Shown here: piece after piece, positions 1 through 6,294 of the stretch
How positions within the stretch are numbered: position 1 is the first letter of the stretch
How the letters are laid out: each line of letters begins with the position of its first letter
Source: CBFDBF01 sp050295355
Lineage (GTDB): Bacteria > Pseudomonadota > Gammaproteobacteria > Chromatiales > Chromatiaceae
Length of the DNA: 34,126 bases
NCBI GenBank assembly: GCA_050295355.1
Contig: JBNKPL010000011.1
Location: 1-34,126 of the forward strand
Reading direction: 5' to 3'
The notes under the pieces: model-generated
What the model was told of the DNA's origin: nothing
Databases searched by the model: none
The model's input: the letters and a program-made list of their open reading frames with translations, nothing else
Translations under genes and position numbers: made by a program

Positions 1-32
1 TTATATATTATGCGCAATATGGTATAGGGCGG
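1..32 (-). repeat. Left dif-like attachment repeat
   Basis: The first 18 bases are identical to 3005-3022; after four mismatched bases another 10 (TATAGGGCGG) match, giving 28 of 32. Read on the minus strand, ATTGCGCATAA matches the XerC-binding arm of Escherichia coli dif (GGTGCGCATAA) at 9 of 11 positions and is followed by a TATATA centre. The XerD arm would lie left of base 1 and cannot be seen. Confidence 0.7.
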
Positions 33-64
33 GAAATGGCTTTAGCCCAGTACTGGTGCGCACT

Positions 65-478
65 ATGAGCTATGACAGCAGCTTTTTAGAGGCCGCTTTC
101 CTGGGCGATTTGACCACCCTGCCGCAACTTCAATTTCGGTGCAGGTATACGAATGAGGAAGCTGCTCAGATGTGTGGTGTCTCACCTGAAACCTATCGTC
201 GGTGGTTATCTGATCGGAAACCGAATGTTGCTGCGGTGAAGCTGATGGCCATTCTCGCCGGGTATGTTCCCTGGAGCAACTGGAAAGGTTGGGAGGTCCA
301 CAGCGGCTATATCTTCCCTCCAGGGTTTACACGTAATGGGATTGCTCCTGGCACTATTCACTCGATCACCTTTCTTTATCAGCAAATAAGCGCACTTAGA
401 AATCGTATAAAAGAGCTGGAGCTTGAAATCCAGCAACTGAACAAGGATTGTGAACAACAGATTTTGCGTATCGTATGA
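65..478 (+). CDS. Inovirus helix-turn-helix protein, DUF3653-like
   Basis: A protein of about 137 residues. The middle part (YTNEEAAQMCGVSPETYRRW, about residues 29-48) reads as a helix-turn-helix, followed by a tryptophan-rich stretch with WSNWKGWEVHSGYIFPPGF and then a C-terminal coiled-coil-like segment rich in Leu, Glu and Gln. The helix-turn-helix followed by W..GW and P.GF motifs resembles DUF3653-type phage proteins that I recall from Xanthomonas filamentous phages; that family name is from memory and untested. It probably binds DNA, perhaps as a regulator or antirepressor. An in-frame GTG at 56 is an alternative start; neither start has a clear ribosome binding site. In a circular form it would follow the replication genes across the attachment site. 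Confidence 0.6.
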   Translation: MSYDSSFLEAAFLGDLTTLPQLQFRCRYTNEEAAQMCGVSPETYRRWLSDRKPNVAAVKLMAILAGYVPWSNWKGWEVHSGYIFPPGFTRNGIAPGTIHSITFLYQQISALRNRIKELELEIQQLNKDCEQQILRIV

Positions 479-483
479 ACGTC

Positions 484-532
484 ATCCATTACGGCCGCAC
501 GGAACCGCAGGGGCCGCGCGGCCGTAATGGAT
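484..532. repeat. Perfect 15-bp inverted repeat, phage hairpin
   Basis: Arms 484-498 and 518-532 are perfectly complementary over 15 bp (ATCCATTACGGCCGC and its reverse complement) around a 19-nt GC-rich loop. There is no T-run, so it is not a standard terminator. Filamentous phage genomes carry such hairpins as plus- or minus-strand origins and as packaging signals, so one of those roles is plausible. Confidence 0.75.
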
Positions 533-582
533 TGTGTGAATACGTGACGTTACGAAAATTGCATTAACTACAGGGGGTGGTT

Positions 583-882
583 GTGTCAGAAAAAGACTCT
601 GATTCATTTATGGCCGTTGTTCATGAAATAGATTTATTAAAAGAATATTCATTGGCGTACGCTGCAATAGCAGAAGGACGTGGAGATCTGATTAAGCGAA
701 ATATGTTTATATTGGCTGCGTTTCGATTGACGGAGTCAGCTAAACAAGCAGAGATTGGGGTTCAGACGATACATCAATTATTTGATGTGATGACGAAGTC
801 GGAGATTAAAAATTACAGTAAGGTTACCGAAGAGCCTTCCCTGCAAGTAGAAAGCAGGCGTTTTACAGTTATAAAAAATTAG
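583..882 (+). CDS. Small inovirus accessory protein, unrecognised
   Basis: I do not recognise this protein of about 99 residues. It is mainly helical in character, with a charged N-terminus (SEKDSDSF) and no signal peptide or convincing membrane segment, so it is unlikely to be a coat protein. The GTG at 583 is preceded at suitable distance by AGGGGG (572-577); an in-frame GTG at 577 overlaps that site and is less likely. It lies between a phage hairpin and the convergent repressor gene. By position it could play the part that rstC or rstB plays in RS1-type satellites, but nothing in the sequence proves this. Confidence 0.5.
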   Translation: MSEKDSDSFMAVVHEIDLLKEYSLAYAAIAEGRGDLIKRNMFILAAFRLTESAKQAEIGVQTIHQLFDVMTKSEIKNYSKVTEEPSLQVESRRFTVIKN

Positions 883-971
883 AACGGGTGCAATATATAG
901 AAAATGGAAACGGTATTAAAACCCGGGGAGCGATCCATAGAATTAATTAGTTACTTAGGAGTAAGCAGAGC

Positions 972-991
972 GTAACCCGCGAAGCGGTTAC
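972..991. repeat. Short hairpin between convergent phage genes
   Basis: GTAACC (972-977) pairs with GGTTAC (986-991); allowing one bulged C the stem extends inward through CGC/GCG to a GAA triloop. It lies between the plus-strand gene ending at 882 and the repressor gene ending at 1019. It could end transcription from either side or be part of a replication origin. Confidence 0.4.
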
Positions 992-1018
992 TATCTTAGT
1001 AGCCGCCCTCTTCCTTTC

Positions 1019-1393
1019 TTACTTCTTTATTTTTAGGACGTTGCCGGCCTCCATTTGTTCTCCTAGGTAATTTTCGAAGCTGACACCCAGATTGAAAACC
1101 CTAACTAATTCTATGAGTAGTGAAAGGTGGTGTTCACTCATTTGTGTTGCTTGAGCAAATTCCTGTCTTAATTTGGATAAATCCGTAAATTTATCTCTGT
1201 CGAATAATAGTTCATCTGCTGAGCAGTTTAGAGTCAGGATTAATGGCTCAATACTTGAAAGTTTTGGATCTTTTACCTCTCCCGTTTCAATTCTATAGAT
1301 TGTTTTCTCGGGTACCCCAGAAAGCTCTGAGAGCTGTTTTGCTGTTAGATTTTGCTGGGTTCTTATTCGTCTTAATCTGTTACCAATGTCCAT
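1019..1393 (-). CDS. XRE-family phage repressor
   Basis: A 124-residue protein whose N-terminal half (about residues 5-60: IGNRLRRIRTQQNLTAKQLS, then GVPEKTIYRIETGE) is a classic XRE/Cro-CI helix-turn-helix. The C-terminal half is helical and probably mediates dimerisation. A strong ribosome binding site (AAGGAGGT on the minus strand) precedes the ATG. It is transcribed away from the replication gene across a shared 245-bp region with repeated TRCCCAT motifs, the arrangement of an immunity repressor such as RstR. The expected role is to silence the replication gene and keep the element quiescent. Confident as an XRE regulator; the target is inferred from position. Confidence 0.85.
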   Translation of the reverse strand: MDIGNRLRRIRTQQNLTAKQLSELSGVPEKTIYRIETGEVKDPKLSSIEPLILTLNCSADELLFDRDKFTDLSKLRQEFAQATQMSEHHLSLLIELVRVFNLGVSFENYLGEQMEAGNVLKIKK

Positions 1394-1428
1394 TTAGACC
1401 TCCTTATATTCGGCTTAATGCCTCTCTG

Positions 1429-1617
1429 ATGGGTATTTGAAGCCCCACCGAAGACCTTTTTAGCATACGTTTTTGCCCACCAGTGGTTGAGTTACCCATC
1501 CGTGTATGGTCAAATTGCCCATATATGGGTATTGACAGGTTTTCAGGTAATGCCAGTTCGGTGTCCTGTTACACCCGAACTTAGTCCGGACTTCCGGACT
1601 TTTTAGCCCATTACCCA
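1429..1617. promoter_or_regulatory. Operator and promoter region of the phage element
   Basis: The repressor-rep intergenic region carries repeated TRCCCA motifs: ATGGGTA at 1429-1435, TGCCCAC at 1474, TACCCATC at 1493-1500, a perfect 12-bp palindrome CCCATATATGGG at 1518-1529, and GCCCATTACCCA at 1606-1617. A TTGACA box (1532-1537) directly abuts the palindrome and points towards rep. No convincing -10 is seen at normal spacing. The layout fits repressor operators overlapping a rep promoter. Confidence 0.55.
1583..1604 (+). terminator. Hairpin with T-run ahead of rep, possible attenuator
   Basis: AGTCCGGA (1583-1590) and TCCGGACT (1593-1600) form a perfect 8-bp dyad separated by CT and followed by TTTTT. 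It sits between the TTGACA box and the rep start, so it could terminate or attenuate rep transcription. A replication-origin role is an alternative because HUH-type initiators often nick near hairpins. The effective loop is short, which lowers confidence. Confidence 0.45.
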
Positions 1618-1638
1618 CATAGAACAAGGGGTTAATTG

Positions 1639-2757
1639 GTGCGTTTCATTGATTGGCTGAAGGTTACTCAGACACACCCGGAGGGCGGTTTGCCCTTGGT
1701 CGGTGATGAGATGATCTGTGCGGTCGATCTTGAGACCGGCGAGCGGCTCCGCGAGTCCCCAAATATGAAAAGACTGGAGGGGTCCTATTCCTCGAAGCTC
1801 TCAATCCGCTGTGATGGCTTCTCAGTTACTGTAGATGGCAACCCTTCCCGTTGGCACCGTTTGGATAATCTTTTTGGTCTTAGGATGCTAGATGAGGCTA
1901 TAGGGGTTTATAACGCCATTCTCGATGGTTTTGATCTTCCTCCTTTCACGAAAAACACTCGTTTCGCCTGGCAACAGGGAAAGGATGGTCAAAAGGCACA
2001 TCGAGTAGGGAACGGCGCCAGATTTCAGCGTGTAGATTGGACTGAAAACCTCGAGGTGGGTCCAGATAATGAGCTTCCATTTATCCGCGCCCTCTCCACC
2101 CAGTCAATCGGTAAAGGGAAACATCCTCAACTCTATTCCAATGGCCAAACTGTTGATTGGGCAAGACGCAGTACGCTTTGGTATTTGAAAGCCTATAACA
2201 AAGCCTATGAACTTAGAGAGCATTTAACGAAAGGTCAAAAGAAACAGCTGATAAAAGAAGATTTGGATTATCTCGAAAATTTGATCGAGTACTGCGAACA
2301 GTATGGCATTGTCAGGGTAGAAAAAGAGTTCAAAAACGCATTTTTGAAGCGGAAAAATCTCTGTTTTTACGGTGAAGCAAGTGAGATTGATTTTTACGAA
2401 TACCTGAACGATATAGAAGAAATAGTGGAGAGAGTAGAAATGGCAACTGTAGATTATGAAACCATCGCAGATCAGTTACTTGAAAAAGGTATTGTTACTT
2501 CTCGCCAGTCAGCTAATGCTACTCAAGGTTATGCATTGGCTTGGCTACATGGACAGAACCTAAAACAGACGATGGGGCGAAGCCAGTTTTATGAGCATAA
2601 AAGACGTCTCAGAGCTCTTGGGTTAGATATTTCCAATCCTTGCGAGGTGACTAGGCTTCCTCAGATTACTAGAGAACGTGAGATCTTCGTGCGCCCCGCC
2701 CTACCCCCGGCATGGTACCGGCATCCAGAGAAAACTAATTTGAGGTTGGTCGCATGA
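1639..2757 (+). CDS. Filamentous-phage replication initiation protein (gpII/X family)
   Basis: A protein of about 372 residues resembling the phage/plasmid replication protein II/X family, which nicks double-stranded phage DNA to start rolling-circle synthesis. Visible family hallmarks are FIDWL at the N-terminus, the EGSYSSKLSIR and DGNPSRW block (about residues 47-72), a RVDW segment near 132 and the YLKAYNKAYEL segment (about 182-192), where the family's catalytic tyrosine is expected. The GTG at 1639 lies 7 nt after AAGGGG; an adjacent TTG at 1636 is also possible. The gene overlaps the next one by 4 bp, indicating translational coupling. In function it would match RstA of CTXphi. Family call is strong; the exact catalytic residue is not proven. 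Confidence 0.85.
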   Translation: MRFIDWLKVTQTHPEGGLPLVGDEMICAVDLETGERLRESPNMKRLEGSYSSKLSIRCDGFSVTVDGNPSRWHRLDNLFGLRMLDEAIGVYNAILDGFDLPPFTKNTRFAWQQGKDGQKAHRVGNGARFQRVDWTENLEVGPDNELPFIRALSTQSIGKGKHPQLYSNGQTVDWARRSTLWYLKAYNKAYELREHLTKGQKKQLIKEDLDYLENLIEYCEQYGIVRVEKEFKNAFLKRKNLCFYGEASEIDFYEYLNDIEEIVERVEMATVDYETIADQLLEKGIVTSRQSANATQGYALAWLHGQNLKQTMGRSQFYEHKRRLRALGLDISNPCEVTRLPQITREREIFVRPALPPAWYRHPEKTNLRLVA

Positions 2758-2993
2758 ATAATACAGAGAAAAGAGAGCTCTGCATTATGCGTGCAGATAT
2801 GTGCAGGACTTATGCAAAGGGAATGGATTTACTAAACAAGCCTAATAATGCGTATTGGTTTAAAAAAGCGGAAATCGCTTATGGCAATGGTTTTTATTAT
2901 CTTGGTTCTTTTTTTAAATGGTTTGCGGAAAGAGATCTTTACAAGAGTGATTGGCGATACATCTCTCTTTTACTGCAATATAAGCGTATTTAG
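2754..2993 (+). CDS. Small phage protein downstream of rep
   Basis: A 79-residue protein rich in aromatic and basic residues (for example YWFKKAEIAYGNGFYYLG). Its ATG overlaps the rep stop codon by 4 bp, so the two are almost certainly co-translated. In filamentous phages this place is usually held by a single-stranded-DNA-binding protein (gpV) or the RstB integration factor, but I see no recognisable OB-fold motif here. Function is therefore unknown. The gene ends 12 bp before the right attachment repeat. Confidence 0.55.
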   Translation: MNNTEKRELCIMRADMCRTYAKGMDLLNKPNNAYWFKKAEIAYGNGFYYLGSFFKWFAERDLYKSDWRYISLLLQYKRI

Positions 2994-3004
2994 TATGTTT
3001 CTTC

Positions 3005-3036
3005 TTATATATTATGCGCAATTACATATAGGGCGG
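3005..3036 (-). repeat. Right dif-like attachment repeat
   Basis: Second copy of the repeat at 1-32. Minus-strand reading gives the XerC-like arm ATTGCGCATAA (3012-3022) and centre TATATA (3006-3011). The adjoining XerD-side arm (2995-3005, AGAAGAAACAT) matches the E. coli arm at only about 5 of 11 positions. This is what one expects if that arm comes from the phage attP rather than the chromosome. Confidence 0.7.
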
Positions 3037-3223
3037 TCCCAGGCTGGGGTTGTCGAAATGGTGATTTTCAACATCCTTTTCTCCGGGCGCTTTGGGATCA
3101 AACCCGTTAATTACGTTTTGACACGATGATTGTTTCTGCAGATTTGAAATCCACAGGGAAAAGCTCCGTGCGATCCTCCAGATTTCACGTAGCAGCGCCC
3201 TATTTTCTGTTATCGGATTTTAC

Positions 3224-4084
3224 CTATGGCTTGGGCCATGCGTTGGGGGCGACCGACACCTTGAATTCTCCTTCGTTGTTGGTCTCGATGGATTCTACGA
3301 TAGTGTTGGGCTCGTCCACTTTCACTTTGCAGGTCTTCATGCCGGCAGTGTCCCATTTCAACGAAATCGGTAGTTCGATCTTCTGGCGGCCGTTGATCGG
3401 CGGTATCTGTATCGTGATTGGCCATTTCTCGTCACAGCCGACACTCATGGTGGTGGCCTGGGATTGGCACCAGCTGTTGTTGTACACCGCAATGTGGTGC
3501 GTTACTTCCTGGTTGGGGAGCGTCGTTACAATTGCTGGGTTTGGGATGGGTTTTCGGTAGTCATAGGGTGAGAGTTCGGGTTTGCAGGTCACGCTGAAAA
3601 AGTGACGCTTTTCATTATTCGTCTCGTCAATTTCGCTGATTTTGTTGAAGCGGTCCACTTTCAATTCCACGCCAGCGGAATCACCCATGGTGATAAAGGT
3701 TACATGGGTTTGAAAGGTGAACTCTTGACCCGGCTGGAGTTCCGGGATCTCCGGGGTGGCGACGGAAAATTGCCCCCAGTCGCTACCGCCCTGGGTGTCC
3801 CAGAATGTGGCCAGCGTTTCGGCCTTTGGTGTCTTGACCGCGCCTTTGTTGGTTACTTTGAACGTGAACATCACATTCTTTCCGGCAACCGGATTCTGCG
3901 GGACCATGCTGATGGAACTGACCTCAAGATCGCGATTCAGAGCGAGTCCCGGATTCGTCTTGGGTTTGAACACTTTCTTCTGTATGGGGGTGAAGTCCGG
4001 ACCCGCGAATACAGGAGCTGTAAGCAACGCGGCTACGGCCCCCAAAAGGACGGCGGTTCTCAGTTTCGTTTTTCCAGCAGTCAT
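3224..4084 (-). CDS. Exported protein with CARDB-like repeats
   Basis: A precursor of about 286 residues. MTAGKTKLRTAVLLGAVAAL followed by LTAPVFA is a Sec signal peptide with cleavage expected after AFA-type VFA. The mature part contains two beta-rich modules resembling CARDB (cell adhesion related domain in bacteria): the first has VAGKNVMFTFKVTNKG and ends near EIDETNNEK, the second has the matching IVESIETNNEG. The repeated E-[ST]-N-N motif is the usual CARDB ending. The ATG at 4084 has GGTGG 7 nt upstream; an in-frame GTG at 4102 is less likely. Probably periplasmic or surface-exposed; ligand unknown. It lies just beyond the phage attachment repeat and is more likely chromosomal than phage cargo. 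Confidence 0.7.
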   Translation of the reverse strand: MTAGKTKLRTAVLLGAVAALLTAPVFAGPDFTPIQKKVFKPKTNPGLALNRDLEVSSISMVPQNPVAGKNVMFTFKVTNKGAVKTPKAETLATFWDTQGGSDWGQFSVATPEIPELQPGQEFTFQTHVTFITMGDSAGVELKVDRFNKISEIDETNNEKRHFFSVTCKPELSPYDYRKPIPNPAIVTTLPNQEVTHHIAVYNNSWCQSQATTMSVGCDEKWPITIQIPPINGRQKIELPISLKWDTAGMKTCKVKVDEPNTIVESIETNNEGEFKVSVAPNAWPKP

Positions 4085-4266
4085 AATAATTCCACCTTCC
4101 ACTTGTGGTAATTAAGAGGCTAGAGTTACTCATTTGCGGGCGGTTTTCAACCTGTAAATGGCACTTTTTTGATTAAAAACGGGCGGTTAAGATATAAAGT
4201 TCCGGCATGATCGGACGCTAAAATCCAGTAGCAATAAATAGAAAAATTATTAAATTCGGAATATTC

Positions 4267-5034
4267 ATGAGCGAGTCACTGGAAAAAACGGTAGAGAGCA
4301 ATGTTGCGGGCCGCGTGATGCTGCTATGCACCATGCTGCAAATTGCTGATCTCGACCGGATTAACGCCGCGATTAAGGATGTTAAAAAGGATGTTCTGGC
4401 ACAGCTGGCGCGGAAACGGCTCGGCGTAGATGCGCTTTCCGGGCTGCTGGATGAGCGCATCGCCCGTCTGGAGCAGGAGTTGCGCAAATCATCCGCCTCC
4501 CCTGCCCCTGCAGCCGCGGCGGAACAATTGAAGGAGAGCCAACAACCCGTAGAGAACTCCGCGGAGGAGAAACCCAAGGGACGCAAATCTCCAGCCGCCA
4601 AGGAGATTCCGGAAAAAAAGGACGAACTGGATATGACCAAGAAGCTGGCGGCGGAGCGCAAGCCGGTCCAGAAGCTGCTGCTTGAGGATTGTGTTCAGAT
4701 CGGCCTGGTCACCCGGGAACGGGCCGAGTATCTGGTCACCCAGTTTGCCGGCAAGGAGCCGAAGGCTGCGGAGCTGGAGGTGGTCATCGAACTGCGCAAT
4801 AACCTGCATGCCCAGATCCGCAAATTTATGCGCAAGCACAAGGGCGGTCCCTGGCCTTCACCGAAAGAGCAGGAGGAGTTGCGCCTGGATATTGTGCATA
4901 CCCCCTCCATCAACTCGTTGCTCAGCCTGACCCGCAAGATTTTGAGGGAGCGGAAGGAGTGGCTGGATCGGAGCCGCCGTGGGATCACCGGGCGTATCTT
5001 CGGTGATCGTTTGAAACTGTCGAAAGACGGTTGA
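4267..5034 (+). CDS. Unrecognised 255-residue charged protein
   Basis: I do not recognise this protein. It has an N-terminal helical part (residues 1-75), a low-complexity Ala/Pro/Glu/Lys linker (about 76-125) and a C-terminal helical part (about 130-255) rich in Arg, Lys and Glu, ending in a basic segment. No signal peptide, membrane span or catalytic motif is visible, so it is probably a cytoplasmic scaffold or nucleic-acid-associated protein. It converges on tatD with a 2-bp gap. Coding is supported by GC-rich third positions and length, and the antisense frames look like shadows. Confidence 0.65.
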   Translation: MSESLEKTVESNVAGRVMLLCTMLQIADLDRINAAIKDVKKDVLAQLARKRLGVDALSGLLDERIARLEQELRKSSASPAPAAAAEQLKESQQPVENSAEEKPKGRKSPAAKEIPEKKDELDMTKKLAAERKPVQKLLLEDCVQIGLVTRERAEYLVTQFAGKEPKAAELEVVIELRNNLHAQIRKFMRKHKGGPWPSPKEQEELRLDIVHTPSINSLLSLTRKILRERKEWLDRSRRGITGRIFGDRLKLSKDG

Positions 5035-5036
5035 AT

Positions 5037-5819
5037 TCAGTTCCCGGCATTAAACAGGCGCTGGAAGTTTTCCCGGGTCAGATCCGCGATCTCCTGCGCG
5101 CTAGTACCCCTCACCTCCGCCAGGCACTCAGCCACATGTCCCACATAGGCGGGTAGATTGGGTTTGCCCCGATGCGGAACCGGTGCCAGATAGGGGGCGT
5201 CGGTCTCGATCAACAGCCGCTCTTCCGGCACCTTCGCCGCCACCTGCCGCAGATCCTCCGCGTTGCGGAAGGTGACGATACCCGAGAAAGAGATGTAAAA
5301 CCCCATCGCCAGGGCGCGGGACGCCGTCGCCCAGTCCTCGGTGAAGCAGTGCATTACCCCGCCCACCCGGTCGGCGCCCTCCTCCTCCATGATCCGCAGG
5401 GTGTCCTCCCTGGCGTTGCGGGTATGGATGATCAGGGGTTTGTTGCAGGCCCGGGCGGCGGCGATGTGGCGGCGAAAGCGCAGGCGCTGCCACTCCAGTT
5501 CGCCACTGCTGCGGAAGTAGTCCAGCCCGGTCTCGCCGATGGCGACGTTTTTCGGATGGGCGGCGAGCCGCTCCAGTTCCCCTGCTTCCGGTTCGCGCCG
5601 ATGCTCCTCGTTGGGGTGCACACCCACGGACAGGAGCACCTGCGGGTACGCCTCCACCAGTTGCAGCATAGCGGGATAGTTTTCGAGGTCGATGGAGACG
5701 CAGAGCATCTGCTCCACTCCCGCTTCGGCGGTAGCCGCAAGCAGCCGCTCGAAACGGCCGTCAAAGGGTTCCAGATCCAGGCGATCCAGATGGCAATGGG
5801 AATCTACAAGTCCGTTCAT
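5037..5819 (-). CDS. tatD: TatD-family metal-dependent hydrolase
   Basis: A TatD/YcfH-type TIM-barrel deoxyribonuclease or phosphodiesterase of 260 residues. The metal-binding signature is complete: DSHCHLD near the N-terminus, GETGLDYF, IIHTRNA, MHCF and ETDAPYLAP. The ATG at 5819 puts DSHCHLD at residue 6, as in the family; an in-frame ATG at 5828 is possible. It is the last gene of the minus-strand run and follows holB and pilZ, the usual neighbourhood of YcfH in gammaproteobacteria. The cellular substrate of this subgroup is unsettled (DNA repair or RNA turnover), so tatD is used for the family and ycfH would be equally apt. Confidence 0.9.
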   Translation of the reverse strand: MNGLVDSHCHLDRLDLEPFDGRFERLLAATAEAGVEQMLCVSIDLENYPAMLQLVEAYPQVLLSVGVHPNEEHRREPEAGELERLAAHPKNVAIGETGLDYFRSSGELEWQRLRFRRHIAAARACNKPLIIHTRNAREDTLRIMEEEGADRVGGVMHCFTEDWATASRALAMGFYISFSGIVTFRNAEDLRQVAAKVPEERLLIETDAPYLAPVPHRGKPNLPAYVGHVAECLAEVRGTSAQEIADLTRENFQRLFNAGN

Positions 5820-5883
5820 GGAGTGCATAAAAACTAAGGGAGGTGGTGATGGCAGGCGCTTTTGGTGTGCGCCCCGCCGCGAA

Positions 5884-6243
5884 TTACATGGTGTGGGTCT
5901 GGCGTTCCGACTGCAGGGCGCCGGCCAGATAGGTCTCGATCTTTTTCTGCGCCACGCCGCCGTCCTGGTCGCTGAACTGGACGCCGATGCCCGCCGCCCG
6001 GTTGCCTACGGCGCCCTTGGGGGTGATCCAGATGATCTTGCCCGCCACCGGGATGCGCTCCATCTCTTCCATCAGGGTGAGCAGCATGAACACCTCTTCC
6101 CCAATCTTGTACTCCTTGTTGGTGGGGATGAAGAGACCGCCGTTCTTCACGAACTGCATATAGGCCGCGTACAGGGCATTTTTGTCCTTGATGGTGAGGG
6201 AGAGTATGCCCTGGCGCCCGCCAGTAAGATTCGTTGGTTGCAT
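5884..6243 (-). CDS. pilZ: PilZ-type protein of the type IV pilus
   Basis: A single-domain PilZ protein of 119 residues. The order holB then pilZ then tatD and the length match the PilZ needed for type IV pilus assembly in Pseudomonas and Xanthomonas. The RxxxR c-di-GMP-binding motif is absent at the N-terminus, as in that original PilZ, while the beta-barrel segment GKIIWITPKGAVGNRAAGIGVQF is conserved. It therefore probably acts by protein contact (PilB or an EAL protein) rather than by binding c-di-GMP. It starts 51 bp after holB ends. Confidence 0.85.
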   Translation of the reverse strand: MQPTNLTGGRQGILSLTIKDKNALYAAYMQFVKNGGLFIPTNKEYKIGEEVFMLLTLMEEMERIPVAGKIIWITPKGAVGNRAAGIGVQFSDQDGGVAQKKIETYLAGALQSERQTHTM

Positions 6244-6294
6244 GATTGCGGCTTGCTCCTCTGTCTACCCGTTAAGATATACCCATCCCCGGTC

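Larger units (their letters stand above)
1..3022. mobile_element. Small inovirus-type element integrated at dif-like repeats
   Basis: An AT-rich block bounded by an 18-bp perfect direct repeat (1-18 and 3005-3022) that resembles the XerC side of a dif site. Inside are a filamentous-phage gpII/X-type replication initiator, a divergent XRE-family repressor with a palindrome-rich operator region, and three small genes. No major coat protein, adsorption protein, Zot/pI assembly ATPase or secretin gene is visible, so on its own it would be a satellite or a remnant. Repressor divergent from replication gene plus small downstream genes, about 3.0 kb in total, recalls RS1 of CTXphi. The left repeat begins at base 1, so a tandem helper or second copy could lie just outside the window. 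Element identity is well supported; satellite status is inference. Confidence 0.75.

Noticed and set aside
2848..3129. A 93-residue hydrophobic reading frame crossing the right attachment repeat
   Set aside because: It overlaps the 2754-2993 gene out of frame, has no ribosome binding site and runs through the repeat; its hydrophobic look probably comes from AT-rich DNA.
3126..4115. Plus-strand reading frames opposite the CARDB gene
   Set aside because: They are antisense to a gene with a signal peptide and repeated domain motifs and resemble no family.
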